Under the pieces are notes generated by a model. The model was not told the DNA's origin. It saw nothing but the letters and a program-made list of their open reading frames with translations, and made no database searches. From the NCBI GenBank assembly GCA_038496445.1, contig JALMLS010000619.1, positions 1-64,000 on the forward strand: a stretch of 64,000 nt of DNA, written 5' to 3'. Positions 35,101 through 46,600 of the stretch are shown piece by piece (within the stretch, counting starts at the first letter, position 1; each line of letters opens with the position of its first letter). The position numbers and the translations under genes were made by a program. This stretch comes from Trichosphaerium sp. ATCC 40318. Its lineage: Eukaryota; Discosea; Flabellinia; Trichosidae.

Positions 35101-36208
35101 GCTATCGAAGTAGCTGTAAAAACAGTTACAGCCATGTCAATGACAGATCAGGATTTTGTTGATTTTCTTGCTGAGATAGACGTCATGTGGTACAGTTGTT
35201 ATCTACTTTTTCCTCGCTAATCTGTCGTATTTTTAGTCATCTACGACACCCTAATGTTCTAATGTTCCTTGGAGCGTGCTTGCAAGCTCCTAATTTATTC
35301 TTTATAACACCTTATATGGGGAATGGTTCTTTGCATAAATTTCTACGTGATAATCCGGACTTGGATTGGTAAATACCATTTTTTTTTAATTTTTTTTCTT
35401 TCTTCTTCTAATATTTTATGTACTAGGTCGATTCGATTATCCTTGAGTATTGAAGCATCTAGAGGTATACTTTATCTCCATCATCAGAATCCACCTATCC
35501 TACATCGCGATTTGAAGGCAAGTATTTTACAAAACAAAATTCAAACTAAAACATATCATTGGTATTTGTTATTGAATTTCTTCAACATACAACCGACTTA
35601 CAATACTTGTAGAGCCTAAATCTACTCGTTGATAAAGATTACAGAGTTCTTGTAGCTGATTTTGGTACGTTTAAAAGCCAGTACACATCACAAAAGCCGC
35701 GTACTAAATCAACAAAAGGTATATCAAAAGAAAAAAGCAACTCTATAAATACGCGCATGGGCACCTTGAATTGGTTAGTAGTTATTAAAAAGAAGTTGGG
35801 CAGCTATCTAACATTAGCTCAGGTTAGCACCAGAAGTCATCTCCGACCCAAACCCAAAATACACAGAAGCAGCTGATATTTACTCACTTGGGATTGTGTT
35901 TTGGTACGTAAAGTTTTTTGTCAGATTCTTGATGTTTGTGACTTACTCGTTGTCTTTAACATAGGGAAATCGCAAGTGGAAAGTCCCCATACCGTGGAAA
36001 ATCACCCCTCGAGGTTATACGCGCTATAGATCTACAGAAACGTCCAAGTATACCAGAAGATGTTGATAAGGGTTTCAAGTCATTAATAGAAGATTGCTGG
36101 GATCAAGATGCTGATAGGCGCCCTAATATGGATCAAGTCATGGAAAGGCTTCTTAAAGTTAAGGAAAATGTAAAGGACGACGAGGATGTAAATAACAAGA
36201 CTGCGTGA
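32135..36208 (+). CDS. Ankyrin-repeat TKL protein kinase
   Basis: ATG at 32135 (MSKRKIGSFKGSRRKKKG), stop TGA at 36206-36208, about 18 exons. A basic start is followed by about five ankyrin repeats (ALHVAAARGEPGIVSALL, PIHRAAEKNHLDVVIILL, GNTPLHF, EKPLTLATLSGNAKLI). The middle is Arg/Ser/Asp-rich and probably disordered. The kinase domain follows: SGSFGVVYKGTW, AVKTV (lysine), LRHPNVLMFLGACL, ILHRDLKA, LLVDKDYRVLVADFGISK, GTLNWLAPEV, DIYSLGIVFW, CWDQDADRRPNM. HRD, DFG and APE are intact, so activity is expected; the first Gly of the P-loop is replaced by Asp or Ser. TKL kinases with ankyrin repeats are common in amoebae and other protists. One junction near 32770 is unresolved; the intron at 33202-33248 begins GCACGTT. 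Confidence 0.82.
33202..33248 (+). other. GC-AG intron, donor GCACGT
   Basis: A 47-nt intron in the kinase gene: donor TCAG|GCACGTTC, acceptor GCTACTAG. Removal joins GSQ to CEIMNDKGEKPL and keeps the ankyrin spacing. Confidence 0.7.
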
Positions 36209-36524
36209 TGATAAAAACATTTTATCTTCTCAAAGAACCATTTGACTCGTTTTCTTCTTTGTACACGTGAGAACAATTTTTTTCAAACGTAACGTTGCTT
36301 GCTCAATGCATTATTTCGGCGCGCCATGAAATAGGATGGAAAAAAAAAAGGGAAAATTTGCCGTGTAGTACAAATGCAGAATCTACGTCGCTGGTTCAGT
36401 GAAAATATGAGCTTCAAAAAAAAGTTGTGTGAAAATACGTAGTCGTTTAGCTTAAAACCATACGAAATCATAATTACAAATACTGTAACACATCAACAAC
36501 ACATCAGGATTAAAATAACATACC
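36209..36524. promoter_or_regulatory. Spacer before the Arf gene
   Basis: About 0.3 kb between two plus-strand genes, expected to hold the kinase 3' end and the Arf promoter. One CACGTG at 36267; nothing else recognised. Confidence 0.35.
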
Positions 36525-37184
36525 ATGGGATCCATTATAACATCATTTAAGAAACTCGGCAAAAAAGACGTAAGATTGCTTATGCTGGGCTTAGATGCTG
36601 CTGGAAAGACGGTAAACTATCTATCTACGCCTATGAAACTAATAAATAATCTAGACAGTGCTTTACAGACTCAATTTGGGCGAAACCGTTAGATCTATTC
36701 CAACAATCGGGTTCAACGTCGAAGAAGTCAGATACAAGAAGCTACAGATGCAAATATGGGATATCGGTACGTATCAGTTTACCTACTTGAACGAACAGTG
36801 AGCGATCACGTGATTTTTTGTTGACAACGAGAAACTTATTTTCTTTTAGGCGGTCAAGATAAAATTCGACCTCTTTGGAGACATTACTACAATAAGGTTG
36901 ACGCCTTGATTTATGTTGTTGATAGCTCAGACACCGACAGATTTGACGAAGCACATCTCGAACTTAAGAAAGTTTTAAGTGTTGCACAATTGCGTGGAGC
37001 ACCTGTTTTAGTTTTTGCAAATAAGCAAGATTTACCAAAAGCAAGTCCTATAATGGAAATGGGACACTCTCTTGGTCTTCATGATTTAAAAGATAGAAAA
37101 TGGCATATGCAAGCATCAGTTGCAACAACTGGTGAAGGATTATACGAAGGTTTAGATTGGCTTTCAAATGCACTCAAAAAATAA
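36525..37184 (+). CDS. Arf-family small GTPase
   Basis: Three exons, about 180 residues, ATG at 36525, stop TAA at 37182-37184. The order of motifs is that of Arf: N-terminal MGSIIT with Gly2 for myristoylation, P-loop GLDAAGKTT, switch 1 IPTIGFNVE, switch 2 [17 protein letters not shown], base-binding NKQDLP. Arf proteins switch between GDP and GTP forms to recruit coats and lipid enzymes to membranes. The C-terminal third matches less closely, so whether it is Arf or an Arf-like (Arl) relative needs a tree. Introns interrupt the P-loop codon region and the switch 2 glycines. Confidence 0.92.
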
Positions 37185-37572
37185 GCCAGGAAAAAACAAG
37201 TAAAAACCTAATGTACAATAAACTGTAAGATACTTCTACATGTTTGCTTGGTTCCTTTATCGCGAAATCACAAGTATATCATAATCAATTGGAGGTAGAA
37301 AATGTTACACTGGTGTCTCACAGAACCAACAAAGTAGATTTTTAAAGTAAAATACAAGTAGAAAAAACAATTAATATCTTAGGACATTGACTTATAAAGC
37401 TAAGTTGCGCTGAAAACGCACGTGATTTCTAAAGCGCAAATAGTCGGATTTGCCAAATCGGTAGCATAATAACTCTTCTATTCATTTGCCCATCCTTTCT
37501 AGTCAAATACATTTACCTGTCCGTGCACGGACAGTCAAATAAGTTCAGTAAACTCAACAACTAAAAACCACC
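37185..37572. promoter_or_regulatory. Intergenic promoter region with palindrome
   Basis: A spacer between two plus-strand genes. Nothing coding. It ends with the perfect 18-bp palindrome at 37517-37534, about 38 bases before the next ATG, and has a CACGTG at 37420. Confidence 0.5.
37517..37534. promoter_or_regulatory. Perfect 18-bp palindrome
   Basis: CTGTCCGTGCACGGACAG reads the same on both strands. It lies about 38 bases upstream of the start codon of the intronless membrane protein, so a dimeric factor site or an RNA hairpin in the 5' leader is likely. Confidence 0.55.
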
Positions 37573-38427
37573 ATGAACGACACAGTACGCGCCCAGCTTT
37601 TAAAAAAGGCTATAACTAAGTCACATCCGTTTACTATCTACGCTTGTGCCAGTGGTCTAAGTATGCTCGGTATAATTGGGTACTTTAACTACAGCACACC
37701 TGGATGGGCCACAGAAGCTGTTCCAGATGAATCAGATACAATACTCTTTAAAAATGAAGAGTACACGGTCGGTAAACGACAAGACCAAAACGAAGTATAC
37801 GCTATTAGTACAAGGAATGTAGGTTGGTGGTATGGATACTTACCAGAATGGTACAACTCCGAAACTACAAGTGTCGTCTTACCAAGAGGTATAAACGACA
37901 TAGAACTGTATGATAAATCAGGTACTAAGCCAAAGAGTATAGCTTTGAATCGAATCATGCCTAACTGGGAGTACAATCTTTATAGTGGAGCATGTGTTAT
38001 AGGCATGTCCAGTATAAGTGGTGGAATTGGTAAACTACTCTGGTCACGTGTTAAGCTATCACAGTTCAGAAAATCATCAGTCAAATTTGGAGGTGATGTT
38101 GGTTGTATGGTTGCTTTGTATTCTATTGTTCCCGGAACTTTCTTATTGTATGGTTTAATGAACCTTGAGCATGCTTCGAAAATATTCTATGAATCAGAGA
38201 GGAATTGGCCTGACGGAGAGACAAGGTGGCCAACGTACGATACTATGGGTTTAGTCCGAAAACATGTTGGTGTTCTTGCAGGTGTATTGATCTTTAGTTT
38301 GTTTGGAGTAGCCATTACTGGATTTCTTGTAGGTCCTCCCGGGTATTTAACTGGGACTAGGCATTCTAAAATAGTATTATCAGAATACAGAAAGTTGTAT
38401 AGGCTGTACAAAAGAAAAAAATATTGA
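37573..38427 (+). CDS. Intronless four-TM protein, unknown
   Basis: One uninterrupted frame of 284 residues, ATG at 37573. Four hydrophobic segments are seen: about 22-40 (IYACASGLSMLGIIGYF), 134-155, 178-198 (VALYSIVPGTFLLYGL) and 243-265 (AGVLIFSLFGVAITGFLV). The loop after the first is about 95 residues and polar, with Trp/Tyr clusters (VGWWYGYLPEWYN), probably outside the cytosol or in an organelle lumen. The C-terminus is basic (YRKLYRLYKRKKY). No family recognised. It is the only sizeable multi-pass gene here without introns, in a window where most genes are split. Confidence 0.75.
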   Translation: MNDTVRAQLLKKAITKSHPFTIYACASGLSMLGIIGYFNYSTPGWATEAVPDESDTILFKNEEYTVGKRQDQNEVYAISTRNVGWWYGYLPEWYNSETTSVVLPRGINDIELYDKSGTKPKSIALNRIMPNWEYNLYSGACVIGMSSISGGIGKLLWSRVKLSQFRKSSVKFGGDVGCMVALYSIVPGTFLLYGLMNLEHASKIFYESERNWPDGETRWPTYDTMGLVRKHVGVLAGVLIFSLFGVAITGFLVGPPGYLTGTRHSKIVLSEYRKLYRLYKRKKY

Positions 38428-39077
38428 ACCAATCAATTTTTTTTTATTTACGTTTTGGGTGAGTTTATGTGCTTACTCTGTTCGCTCACATTGTAGGCAA
38501 AACTGAGTAAAACCAGAAAAACAACAAATTGGTATGTGCTGTAACCTTTCGGGCGAGTGTGGTTAATAATATTGTTTTATCCGCGTAACAATACGTTCTG
38601 CCAAAACTAGTGGATTTTGTAATTTGACAATACAAATCACTTACATTTTGGACAATACACTTCGATCAGCATCTACAATAGTACAATACTCACCAAATGT
38701 TGGTGGGCATGCACGTGAACTAGTGTTACCTCTGGATATAGACATCCAGCCTTATTTAGGTCTGAGGTATATGCATCTAATGCTGAATAGTTTCTCCAGT
38801 TCTTGTTCTCACGTACAAAGTGTAATTATACCCAGCTGTAGTCCCCTTAAATTTTCAAAAGCAAATGAGTTATGGCTCTTCGTCAATGTAGATCTACCAC
38901 GTTAATTAACCATTTATTGCTTGTTATGGCGAAGTAATGCTCACAGAGATAAACAAAGGTATTCAGAATTAGCTTTGTTCGTGGAGTTATTGAAAACTTT
39001 CGGAGAAAACGAGACTATTTTATGTATGCGGGTGAAGTTACATCAAAGAGATTGTGCTCTTTGTACTGATTTTATTG
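38428..39077. other. Intergenic, weak ORF only
   Basis: A plus frame at 38624-38905 contains some plausible protein-like sequence but lacks a good start and could not be tied to splice sites. 3' non-coding homology to the cysteine-rich gene pair begins at about 39000. Confidence 0.35.
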
Positions 39078-39352
39078 CTAGTTCATACACTCTCCGAACT
39101 CTGGACATTTATCTCCAGGACATGGAAAAAAGAAGACACAACAGTAATACTTGTTCAAAGGATGACCGCAATCTTCACAGGAACCAGCTGGGTCTCCAGG
39201 AGAAATCGTACATGGTATCGCCTTTGAAGAACAGTAAGAATGTGGTTGGGTATTCGGTACTTTTTTAAAAATCAAGTTGTTCGTACTTCGGTTACAGTGA
39301 AGAAGAATAAAGTAGCAAGTGCAAAGAGGATAAAAGTTGTTGAGGTGCGCAT
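39078..39352 (-). CDS. Small secreted cysteine-rich protein (copy 1)
   Basis: Two exons, about 68 residues, ATG at 39352. A clear signal peptide (MRTSTTFILFALATLFFFTV) is split from the mature part by a 67-nt intron starting GTACGAAC. The mature chain begins near AIPCTISPGDPAGSCEDCG and has about eight cysteines, including C-x2-C and CC pairs. The stop is at 39078-39080, followed on the minus strand by an AATAAA signal. No fold recognised; the cysteine density fits a secreted disulfide-rich peptide. A near-identical copy lies on the other strand at 40954-41231. Confidence 0.7.
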
Positions 39353-40953
39353 GTTGTAATGGATTGGGTTGTTTAAATTTTTGTTTACTATCTATGACAT
39401 TTTGTTACACAACTTGTAAATAATGCGAGAAATAAGATCACATGTGAATGATTGTCTGTCAAAAAACCCTTTTGAAACCAATAATGGTTTCTTATTTACT
39501 TTACACGCATATTCTACTTCGTTGTTCCAAACTTTGGTTCGGACCGTTGTGTTATAAGTTTAGAGAGTGATTTTCCGCTGTATTCTCTTCTAGAAACTGT
39601 GTAGAACAACGTTTGTTGTCCACTCGCCCAAAACCCTATTCATACCTTTACTATAACCGCGTTTTTTGTGCACGTGTCCCAAATACAGAGTGACCTCACT
39701 TTGAACTCAAACAACCATAGCATGTCGTAACAGCCCTTCTTACAACACCTCGGTGGAAAGTAGTAATTCACACAAGATTATACGCCTCGTAGAAGCATAC
39801 AAACCCTATTGGTAGTAGTAGTATGAATATGTTGGCAAGATGAGTATGTTGGCTATCTAAATAAGTACGAAAAGCAGGTACGATGTGTGATAAAGTTGAA
39901 ATGGAGACTTATTTGCCAATGCTAAAACTTCAAAAGAGTTCCTCAAAAAAGACATTTGAATCAAAATCTCTGAGATGACTAAAAATATATTTTCCAAACT
40001 GGGTTAGGCGGGAACACAATCCGTTTGGTGCGTTTTTCATCCTCCCATTTGATGGATTACGGTCAGGTTATTATACAAACAAGCACTGGAAGTCAAGAAA
40101 CAACAAAATACAGAGAATCTGTTTTTTTGTGATTCTTAACAATCCTAACGTATCCTGTACCCTTATAGCCCTGAAATTCTCCACAGACGATGTACGGATT
40201 GGAACGCGAAAAGTGAATAAATCACAAGAGAGACTAAAACCTGTACAGACGCAAAACAATTGAAAAAAATCGTTTTATATTAACAGTCTTCGTGGAAAAT
40301 TACAATTTTTATTGATAGGGTGTTCACAAGGGAAAGAAAAATCTACCTCATGTCATAAATCAAAGAATTGTTGGTTTAAAGAGAATCTTAAGAAACATAC
40401 AGCAAACCAGTTGCCACCTATTGGTAAAAAACCCAAAGTTCTCCAAGACTATTTTCGAATGTTCGTTATCCCTAATAGAGTCACTATAGAAACTAGCCTG
40501 TATATATGGTCTAGACAATACTTTGCAGGTTGGGTTTATTAAGTGTACACAACTTTTTTTTTGTACCTTTTAAGAGAAGATAAACCGAACGGATTTATAT
40601 TCTTATATTCTGCTGTTCAAAAAAGCACAACATGACGCTTTTACACCTATATTAAGTGTTTCAGGCTTTTTGAGTACCTGTAAAGCGGGGGGCTTGCGAT
40701 AGTTTGAATCACAAAGGGGCGAAAACCGTAAACACAAACGGCATAACTGCTTTTTTAATTTGCTTTTGTATTTGTTTTTGTCTATCTCAACACGCCGCTA
40801 ACTTTGGTGGTGTACGGAACAAAAAAAAGTACCAAATCGCTTCGCAGTGCCGAAATAATATATCTTTAACATGACGCTGTGACAGCGTGAACATGGTACA
40901 AAAACCCAAAAGTATCACATGTCAAAAAATCAAAAAACCCAATCCATTACAAC
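39353..40953. promoter_or_regulatory. Spacer between head-to-head duplicate genes
   Basis: 1.6 kb between the two divergently oriented cysteine-rich genes. Homology between the flanks ends within about 20 bases upstream of each ATG (CCCAATCCATTACAAC kept), so most of the spacer is single-copy. No gene is convincing; the frame at 40312-40542 is weak. Confidence 0.45.
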
Positions 40954-41231
40954 ATGCGCACCTCAACAACTTTTATCCTCTTTGCACTTGCTACTTTATT
41001 CTTCTTCACTGTAACCGAAGTACGAACAACTTGATTTTTAAAAAAGTACCGAACACCCAACCACATTCTTACTGTTCTTCAAAGGCGATACCATGTACGA
41101 TTTCTCCTGGAGACCCAGCTGGTTCCTGTGAAGATTGCGGTCCTCATCTGTTGAACAAGTATTACTGTTGTGTCTTCTTTTATCCATGCCCCGGAGCTAA
41201 ATGTGAAGACTTTGCAGCTTGTATGGAGTAG
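40954..41231 (+). CDS. Small secreted cysteine-rich protein (copy 2)
   Basis: ATG at 40954 (MRTSTTFILFALATLFFF), two exons with the same intron position as copy 1, stop TAG at 41229-41231. The mature chain differs from copy 1 by a few substitutions and one inserted residue: CGPHLLNKYYCC against CGHPLNKYYCC, and CPGAKCEDFAACME against CPGDKCPEFGECMN. All cysteines are kept while acidic and neutral positions change, which fits selection on a folded secreted peptide. The 3' flank with CAATAAAATC is also shared for about 60 bases. Confidence 0.72.
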
Positions 41232-41831
41232 CAATAAAATCAGTACAAAGAGCACAATCTCTTTGATATCACCCTCACCCCATACAGCATCGTTTTTCTT
41301 GAAACTTTCTATTGGAAGCCACTAGACACTTTTTTACATCCAAACTACTGTCATACACTTTGAATACAATCTACAAGTTGAGTGAAAGTGACAAACTATT
41401 TTTATGATAGCCAAAAAGCAATATTAAGTACCGATTTGGGGCCTTGCTAGTATTTCTTTGCAACCAGGCCCAAACATGCTAACTTGAAAGATAGTTGCAA
41501 ATATGGTGACCTTAGAGTCAAAAATAAAAGCTGCTCTTTCGTCCGTGGAAATAACTTTATTTCGATTTAGCCCTTAAGCTTTTAAAAAGTAACTCCCGAT
41601 CAGCAAGCACGTGACTTTCTGGTCACCACCACAAAGTACTCGTTAAGGATACATCAATAGGTTAGCTTGTAGTCTAGGGGTTGCCTGTACTCACAAACCA
41701 TCTCGAAAAACTAGCTTAGCGCTAAAAAATAGAGTTCAGGTCAAACCCAAGCAATGTTGACTACAGTGCACGCTTTTTGATTTGAAAATTGGTCGTTGCC
41801 TTTAACCACGTAACGCGGGAAAGTCATAGAG
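41232..41831. other. Intergenic, nothing firm
   Basis: About 0.6 kb without a convincing frame. Contains one CACGTG (41609). The promoter and possibly the first exon of the following gene lie near its end. Confidence 0.4.
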
Positions 41832-44800
41832 ATGGATCTACAGTTGAGAGTGATGCCTAGTAAATGAGTTAAACTACAATGCTGTTACTAATAGTAGGTT
41901 AGGATTTCGCAGCTTGCCGCACATTTTACAGCCTCGTATACGCTCACTAGAGCAGTTTGTGCGTATTTACGAACGTTTCATTCGAAATAGCGAAGAAAAA
42001 GACAAAAACCGTTTAGAATACGTTGTACCCGTTTGTTCTCAATTCTATGGCTCTGGTATGCGTAGAAACCCTTGTTTTGAGGTTCTAAAGCATATTTTAA
42101 GGCAAAACAATATTCATGTATCATTTGCAGTTTGTCTTTAATGACGAACACACTTTGAACGAATTCAACAGATTGACTGATATTGAGCGTAAAACTAGTA
42201 AGCGATACAATACATTATTGGCTGGAAACACACGATGGCAACAATTTAAATCTGAGAACAAAGGAACGTTTGATAAGCTTGCGAAAACACGCTTTATTAC
42301 TTTACATAGTGGCGCTTCAGGTGGTATGTTTTGTAAAATGATTTGTGTTTTACTTTCTTTCACAGGAGGCGGATTTGGAGGCACTCATGAGCACGCCTTA
42401 GCTAGTTGTTTGGGAGGGAGGTTGTTGTGTAAGTTAAGGTTACATTTACTGTTTGCTGGCTAACAAACGCAAAGCTAAAACCGTTCCTTCTGACGAGTTA
42501 CAACAATGGACAATTGCTTTAACGACAGGATCATTTGGCAGTGCTTCTTCTGTTATGGTACAAGCATTGCAGCTATTCTGGAAATATCAACCCGATTCTC
42601 CAGTCTTTCTTGTCACTGATGAGTTTGAATCAGGGTTGCCACCGGTATGATATTACGTGACATTTTATGTTTCCTAACACATGAATAGCATATGGATCTT
42701 ACAGAATACCTCAAGGATCTGTGTAATTTATGTACAAGAGTCTGCAAGGAGACTGGATGTGCGTTTGTTGTTGTCATAATCTAAGATGTGTTTAACTGTA
42801 TTAGACCCTGGTTTTGGATTTGCGTTCAGTGGTGTTGACAAATCACTGATTGGTATCAGTGGTACACCCGGCCTATTATGTAAAACAGAGTGGATACAAT
42901 TGAATGTATGTGCTCAACCGTCTCATTGGAAAATAACATAAAAGGGTAGCCTTTCAACATTGAAGATATTGTATCAATTATCAAAGCACTTTATGAAGAT
43001 GGACATGAGATTATACCACCAGAACTATGGCATGAGGCTGCTCAAGCACTCATGTATTATTTTGCAGGTCATCCTCGACATATTCGATATGCCATGGAGT
43101 GCCTAGATAAGTTGCTTATCACAAAAACTTTAGAACCAATAGTTTCAAGAAAAGACATCCACACGTGCGACTTGTACAGTGCTATATTTGTTATTTGACC
43201 ATATTTAGATGGATGCGCAATGCTTTGCAGTATCTTACAGATTCTAATTTTTTTACCAATGACATCACCCGCAAGCTAAGACGTAAAGATCTCCATATAA
43301 TGGCTCATGTACAATTGTACAGTGTGACTGAATTACCTTTGGTAAATACATCAGAACATGGTTGGCAACGAAATCAGCTTGCTATTGCAGGTGTTAAATT
43401 GTACATAGCAGAATATATCTACTACGCACCTTGTGCCACTAAAATATTGCCCAATGGTACCATACCTTATAACAATAACTTAAATGTTATTTATTTGTTT
43501 TCAAGGTGATATTGTATCATGTTTGGGTTCAGTGGTGTGGTCGTACTTGAAAAAAAAAGTAGATATTGTTGGATGGAGAATTCAAGAGCGCATTGCATGG
43601 ATAATGGAAATTGAAAAGAATGGTAATTGTAGCCACTAGTATAGATTATGTAACTGAAGAGTACTTTTAGTTGATATGTTAACTCTATACATTATATGGG
43701 GTCTCTTAAAGATCGTTTTACACGAACACTTGATGCAGCATCTTGTTATCTACCAGAAATCTGCGCTCAAGGTACCTTCAAGATAGATTTCTTGTGAATT
43801 GTCTTCTGATATTTGAGCGTAGCACATCAAAGCAAAACGTTTACAGGAAGTACTCCTGTTACCTACAATATACAATGATAAATCTGACATTGAGCAAGAG
43901 GAACCAATAGAACTATCAAAGGTACGTTTACGGACACACACATTAATGACAGTTTGCAGGAGCTGAAACACAGTATTGCAAAATGTTTAAAACGCGGAGA
44001 CGAACCATTTAATAATGTAAGATCAATACTATCAACTGACTTTCCTTGGTTATGGTCTACAGTATGCAAGCACACCAAGACATTTGTTGGTTTGACAAAA
44101 GATAAATCACGTGCGTATAACAATGCAAGCAAATGTTTGTTAATAAAGTGGCCGCAGGTTCATTTAGTTACATACGATTTGCTACTGGACGTGAAGATGA
44201 GTTTGTAACTGTTGGTGTATTAGACAAGGTATGTTTTAAATTGAAGTAATTTTTACTCACTCCTCCGGGCAGTGTTATGAAGAGTTGTCTTTTCATCAAT
44301 TAAAAAATGTAATTGATGAATACAGTTCAATTACATATGAGTGTGATTCAGATCTTCATGTGATGTTGATGACAACTAGTCATGTTGGAAATCAAATCTG
44401 TGATGTATTTGGAGGAAACTATTCTTCCTTTGTCATTCAAGGTATGTGCCAACTGAAAGACCAGCATTTTTAATTTCTAAAATTCTAGCTGGACAATACT
44501 ACAAGTGTAGTGTAGATGGAAAAAATACAAATAATACGACTATGTTTGTGGATATTACAACAAAGAAGATGTTTTGCAATGGTCAAGTATTTAATGTATC
44601 ACGCTTGTTGTTAAAATCTACATCGTAACTTTTTTGTTTGTAGTGTTGTGAAGCAAGTGACAATACAACCAAAGTCACACATGGTGATACTGTAATCCAC
44701 TTTGATACATCATCATCAAACACGATGTAAGCTTGTTTTTTTGCTGTATATCTTTAAAAACTGGTATAGTAACTAATAGCCTGGTAGTTGCTCACCCAAC

Positions 44801-45315
44801 ACACATTTCACAATAAGTGAAAGTGAGATACTCGTTATTCCAAAAAATTATGAGGTACTTGTTGCAGGTTTAGATACTTTGGAAGTGTTGGTGGGAGGTC
44901 CGTTGTTGAGATCGTTGGGCTTGACTGAGGATTATGAAAGTCCTACAACAAGAGATATTACAGATCTTATGGATTGTACGGTCTATTGTGGAAAAAGTAT
45001 TAATCCTGCTACTTAGATAATATAACACCTCCAAAACGCTTGCAAAAAGACGTAAAAAAAAGGAATAGAGATACTGATGTGTGTACTACGCAAATCAAGA
45101 AGCCTCGCCTTACAGATTACAACGTTGATTTGATGGTGCAGCAAAAAAAAAGAGTTATTGGCTTTGATAAACATGATTGTGTGATTAATATCCTTGTAAA
45201 ATTGGGGTACAGAACACGTAACCTTCACATGGAAGTAAATGGGGAAAGAGTAAACAAGTTTATGCTGATGACAAATGTGCAAGCATTGGCTGTACGTATA
45301 AATTACTGTAAATGA
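41832..45315 (+). CDS. Large AAA+-like ATPase-type protein, unknown
   Basis: At least 14 exons and roughly 850-900 residues; start unresolved (ATG 41832 is a candidate; the first secure exon is at about 41917), stop at 45313-45315. An N-terminal helical part is followed by a Gly-rich loop (LHSGASGGGFGGTHEHAL) where a Walker A would be, but G-K-S/T is missing. VFLVTDEF looks like Walker B, GFAFSGVD like the next strand, and GHPRHIRYAMECL like the helical lid of AAA+ proteins. The overall look recalls the large protist families with such cores (Crinkler- or RHS-like); this is inference. The C-terminus has a basic cluster (KDVKKRNRD, KKPRL) that could be a nuclear signal. An exon ends TCAC before GTGCGT at 44108. 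Confidence 0.5.
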
Positions 45316-45739
45316 AGTTAACTTATTTTCTGTAGAAGAAAAATAATTGTGATATTAACGTAATTGACGATAGTTATTGTACCATCTTGTAAAGAGGTAA
45401 TTAGGCCTAGTAATAATAAAATGACTTGTGTCTTGAATCTAACTCTTTGATATTTATTAGAACAATAAAGTGCCTACCAAGCCTGGACATATTCCTTCTA
45501 CGTGACAAGAAGCACGCTTTTAAAAATTAACAGGCACAATCACGCTACATTAAGGCTAACTCAGAACTAGTGCACGTCACGTCTGAACGCAAATTAAGTT
45601 TATTCAGTGACTGTTGGTACTTGTACATCCTGAAGACTTTCTGGAAATCTACTGAATTGTACGCTTAGCATTCTGTCGATGTTCTATTTTTCGAAGAATA
45701 CAATTTGCTTATGTTTCTTTTTCTACAATTCAATTAGTT
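45316..45739. other. Intergenic between convergent genes
   Basis: About 0.4 kb between the 3' ends of the AAA+-like gene and the minus-strand gene. No feature recognised. Confidence 0.4.
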
Positions 45740-46600
45740 CTATCGATAAATGTTGCGTACCGCGATTGCTTTCAAATCAACTATTGTATATTTATCATAT
45801 ATTGTGTCCTCATCAGTAAGTCTTACATGCATAGGTCCAAGGCAGAAGCTTTGGCGCACTTCATCTGCTAACCCGCTTGCCGTTGAATCTTGGGCATACT
45901 TTATGGCGTAGTCAATATGAGGTGCTTGTTTTGGTTGCACAAGACACTTGGGCAGTTTTTTTTCTAGTTTGCCCAGAATATGTACTTTCGTCTCCTACTC
46001 TTTTCAAACTCGTTGTGGTGCCTTAATTAATTTATCAGTTTAACTCAGGTACATTCAACATACCTGTCATGAGATTGCAAAGATATTGCATTTGAGCCCG
46101 CCTGTTGTCTGGTTTGGATTGCAAATATTGAAACAAAACTTTCCCATTTTTTTTCCATCAACTCACTGTTAGCTAGAAGCACTTCATGGTTAGGTTTAAT
46201 TAAACAGAATTGCTTCTCAGTGACTAGATCATTAGCCGATAAAAAACTAACAACATTAGTTCTAAATTCTCAGAATTTTCCGCAAACACATGGATTATTT
46301 CCAAAATAACTCCAAAGTAGTTTTCAACAGACCGCCAATCGAGAATGGGATAGAATTAATCCATTCGTGGTATTCCTTGACAGGTATAAACCCGTCTGCG
46401 CAAATATAAGTACAAATTGTAGTACTTAACTCACCCAAGAGTTTTTCCAAAAAGAGCAACAATGCCACGCACTAGCAAGGCGATTTTTGTACCGGATTGT
46501 TTTTCTGTAGCGAGGATTATTCGTAATACAACGTGACTTACTTTTAACTTTTATAAAGCGTGTCCTTCTCAGAGAACTGAACACGGTTTCGTTTTGTTGT
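45740..46600 (-). pseudogene. Minus-strand gene with apparent frameshift, unknown
   Basis: Several exons read well: DGFIPVKEYHEWINS, LVTEKQFCLIKPNHEVLLANSELM, then after a +1 shift KVLFQYLQSKPDNRRAQM, ETKVHILGKLEKKLPK, and a last exon ending IAVRNIYR with stop at 45740-45742. The shift falls at a run of eight T (46147-46154, A on the coding strand); seven would restore a continuous frame. The start was not found. It may be a decayed gene or an intact gene with an assembly error. No family recognised. Confidence 0.45.

Noticed and set aside
38624..38905. Plus-strand frame of 93 residues
   Set aside because: No good start, no splice support, no family likeness.
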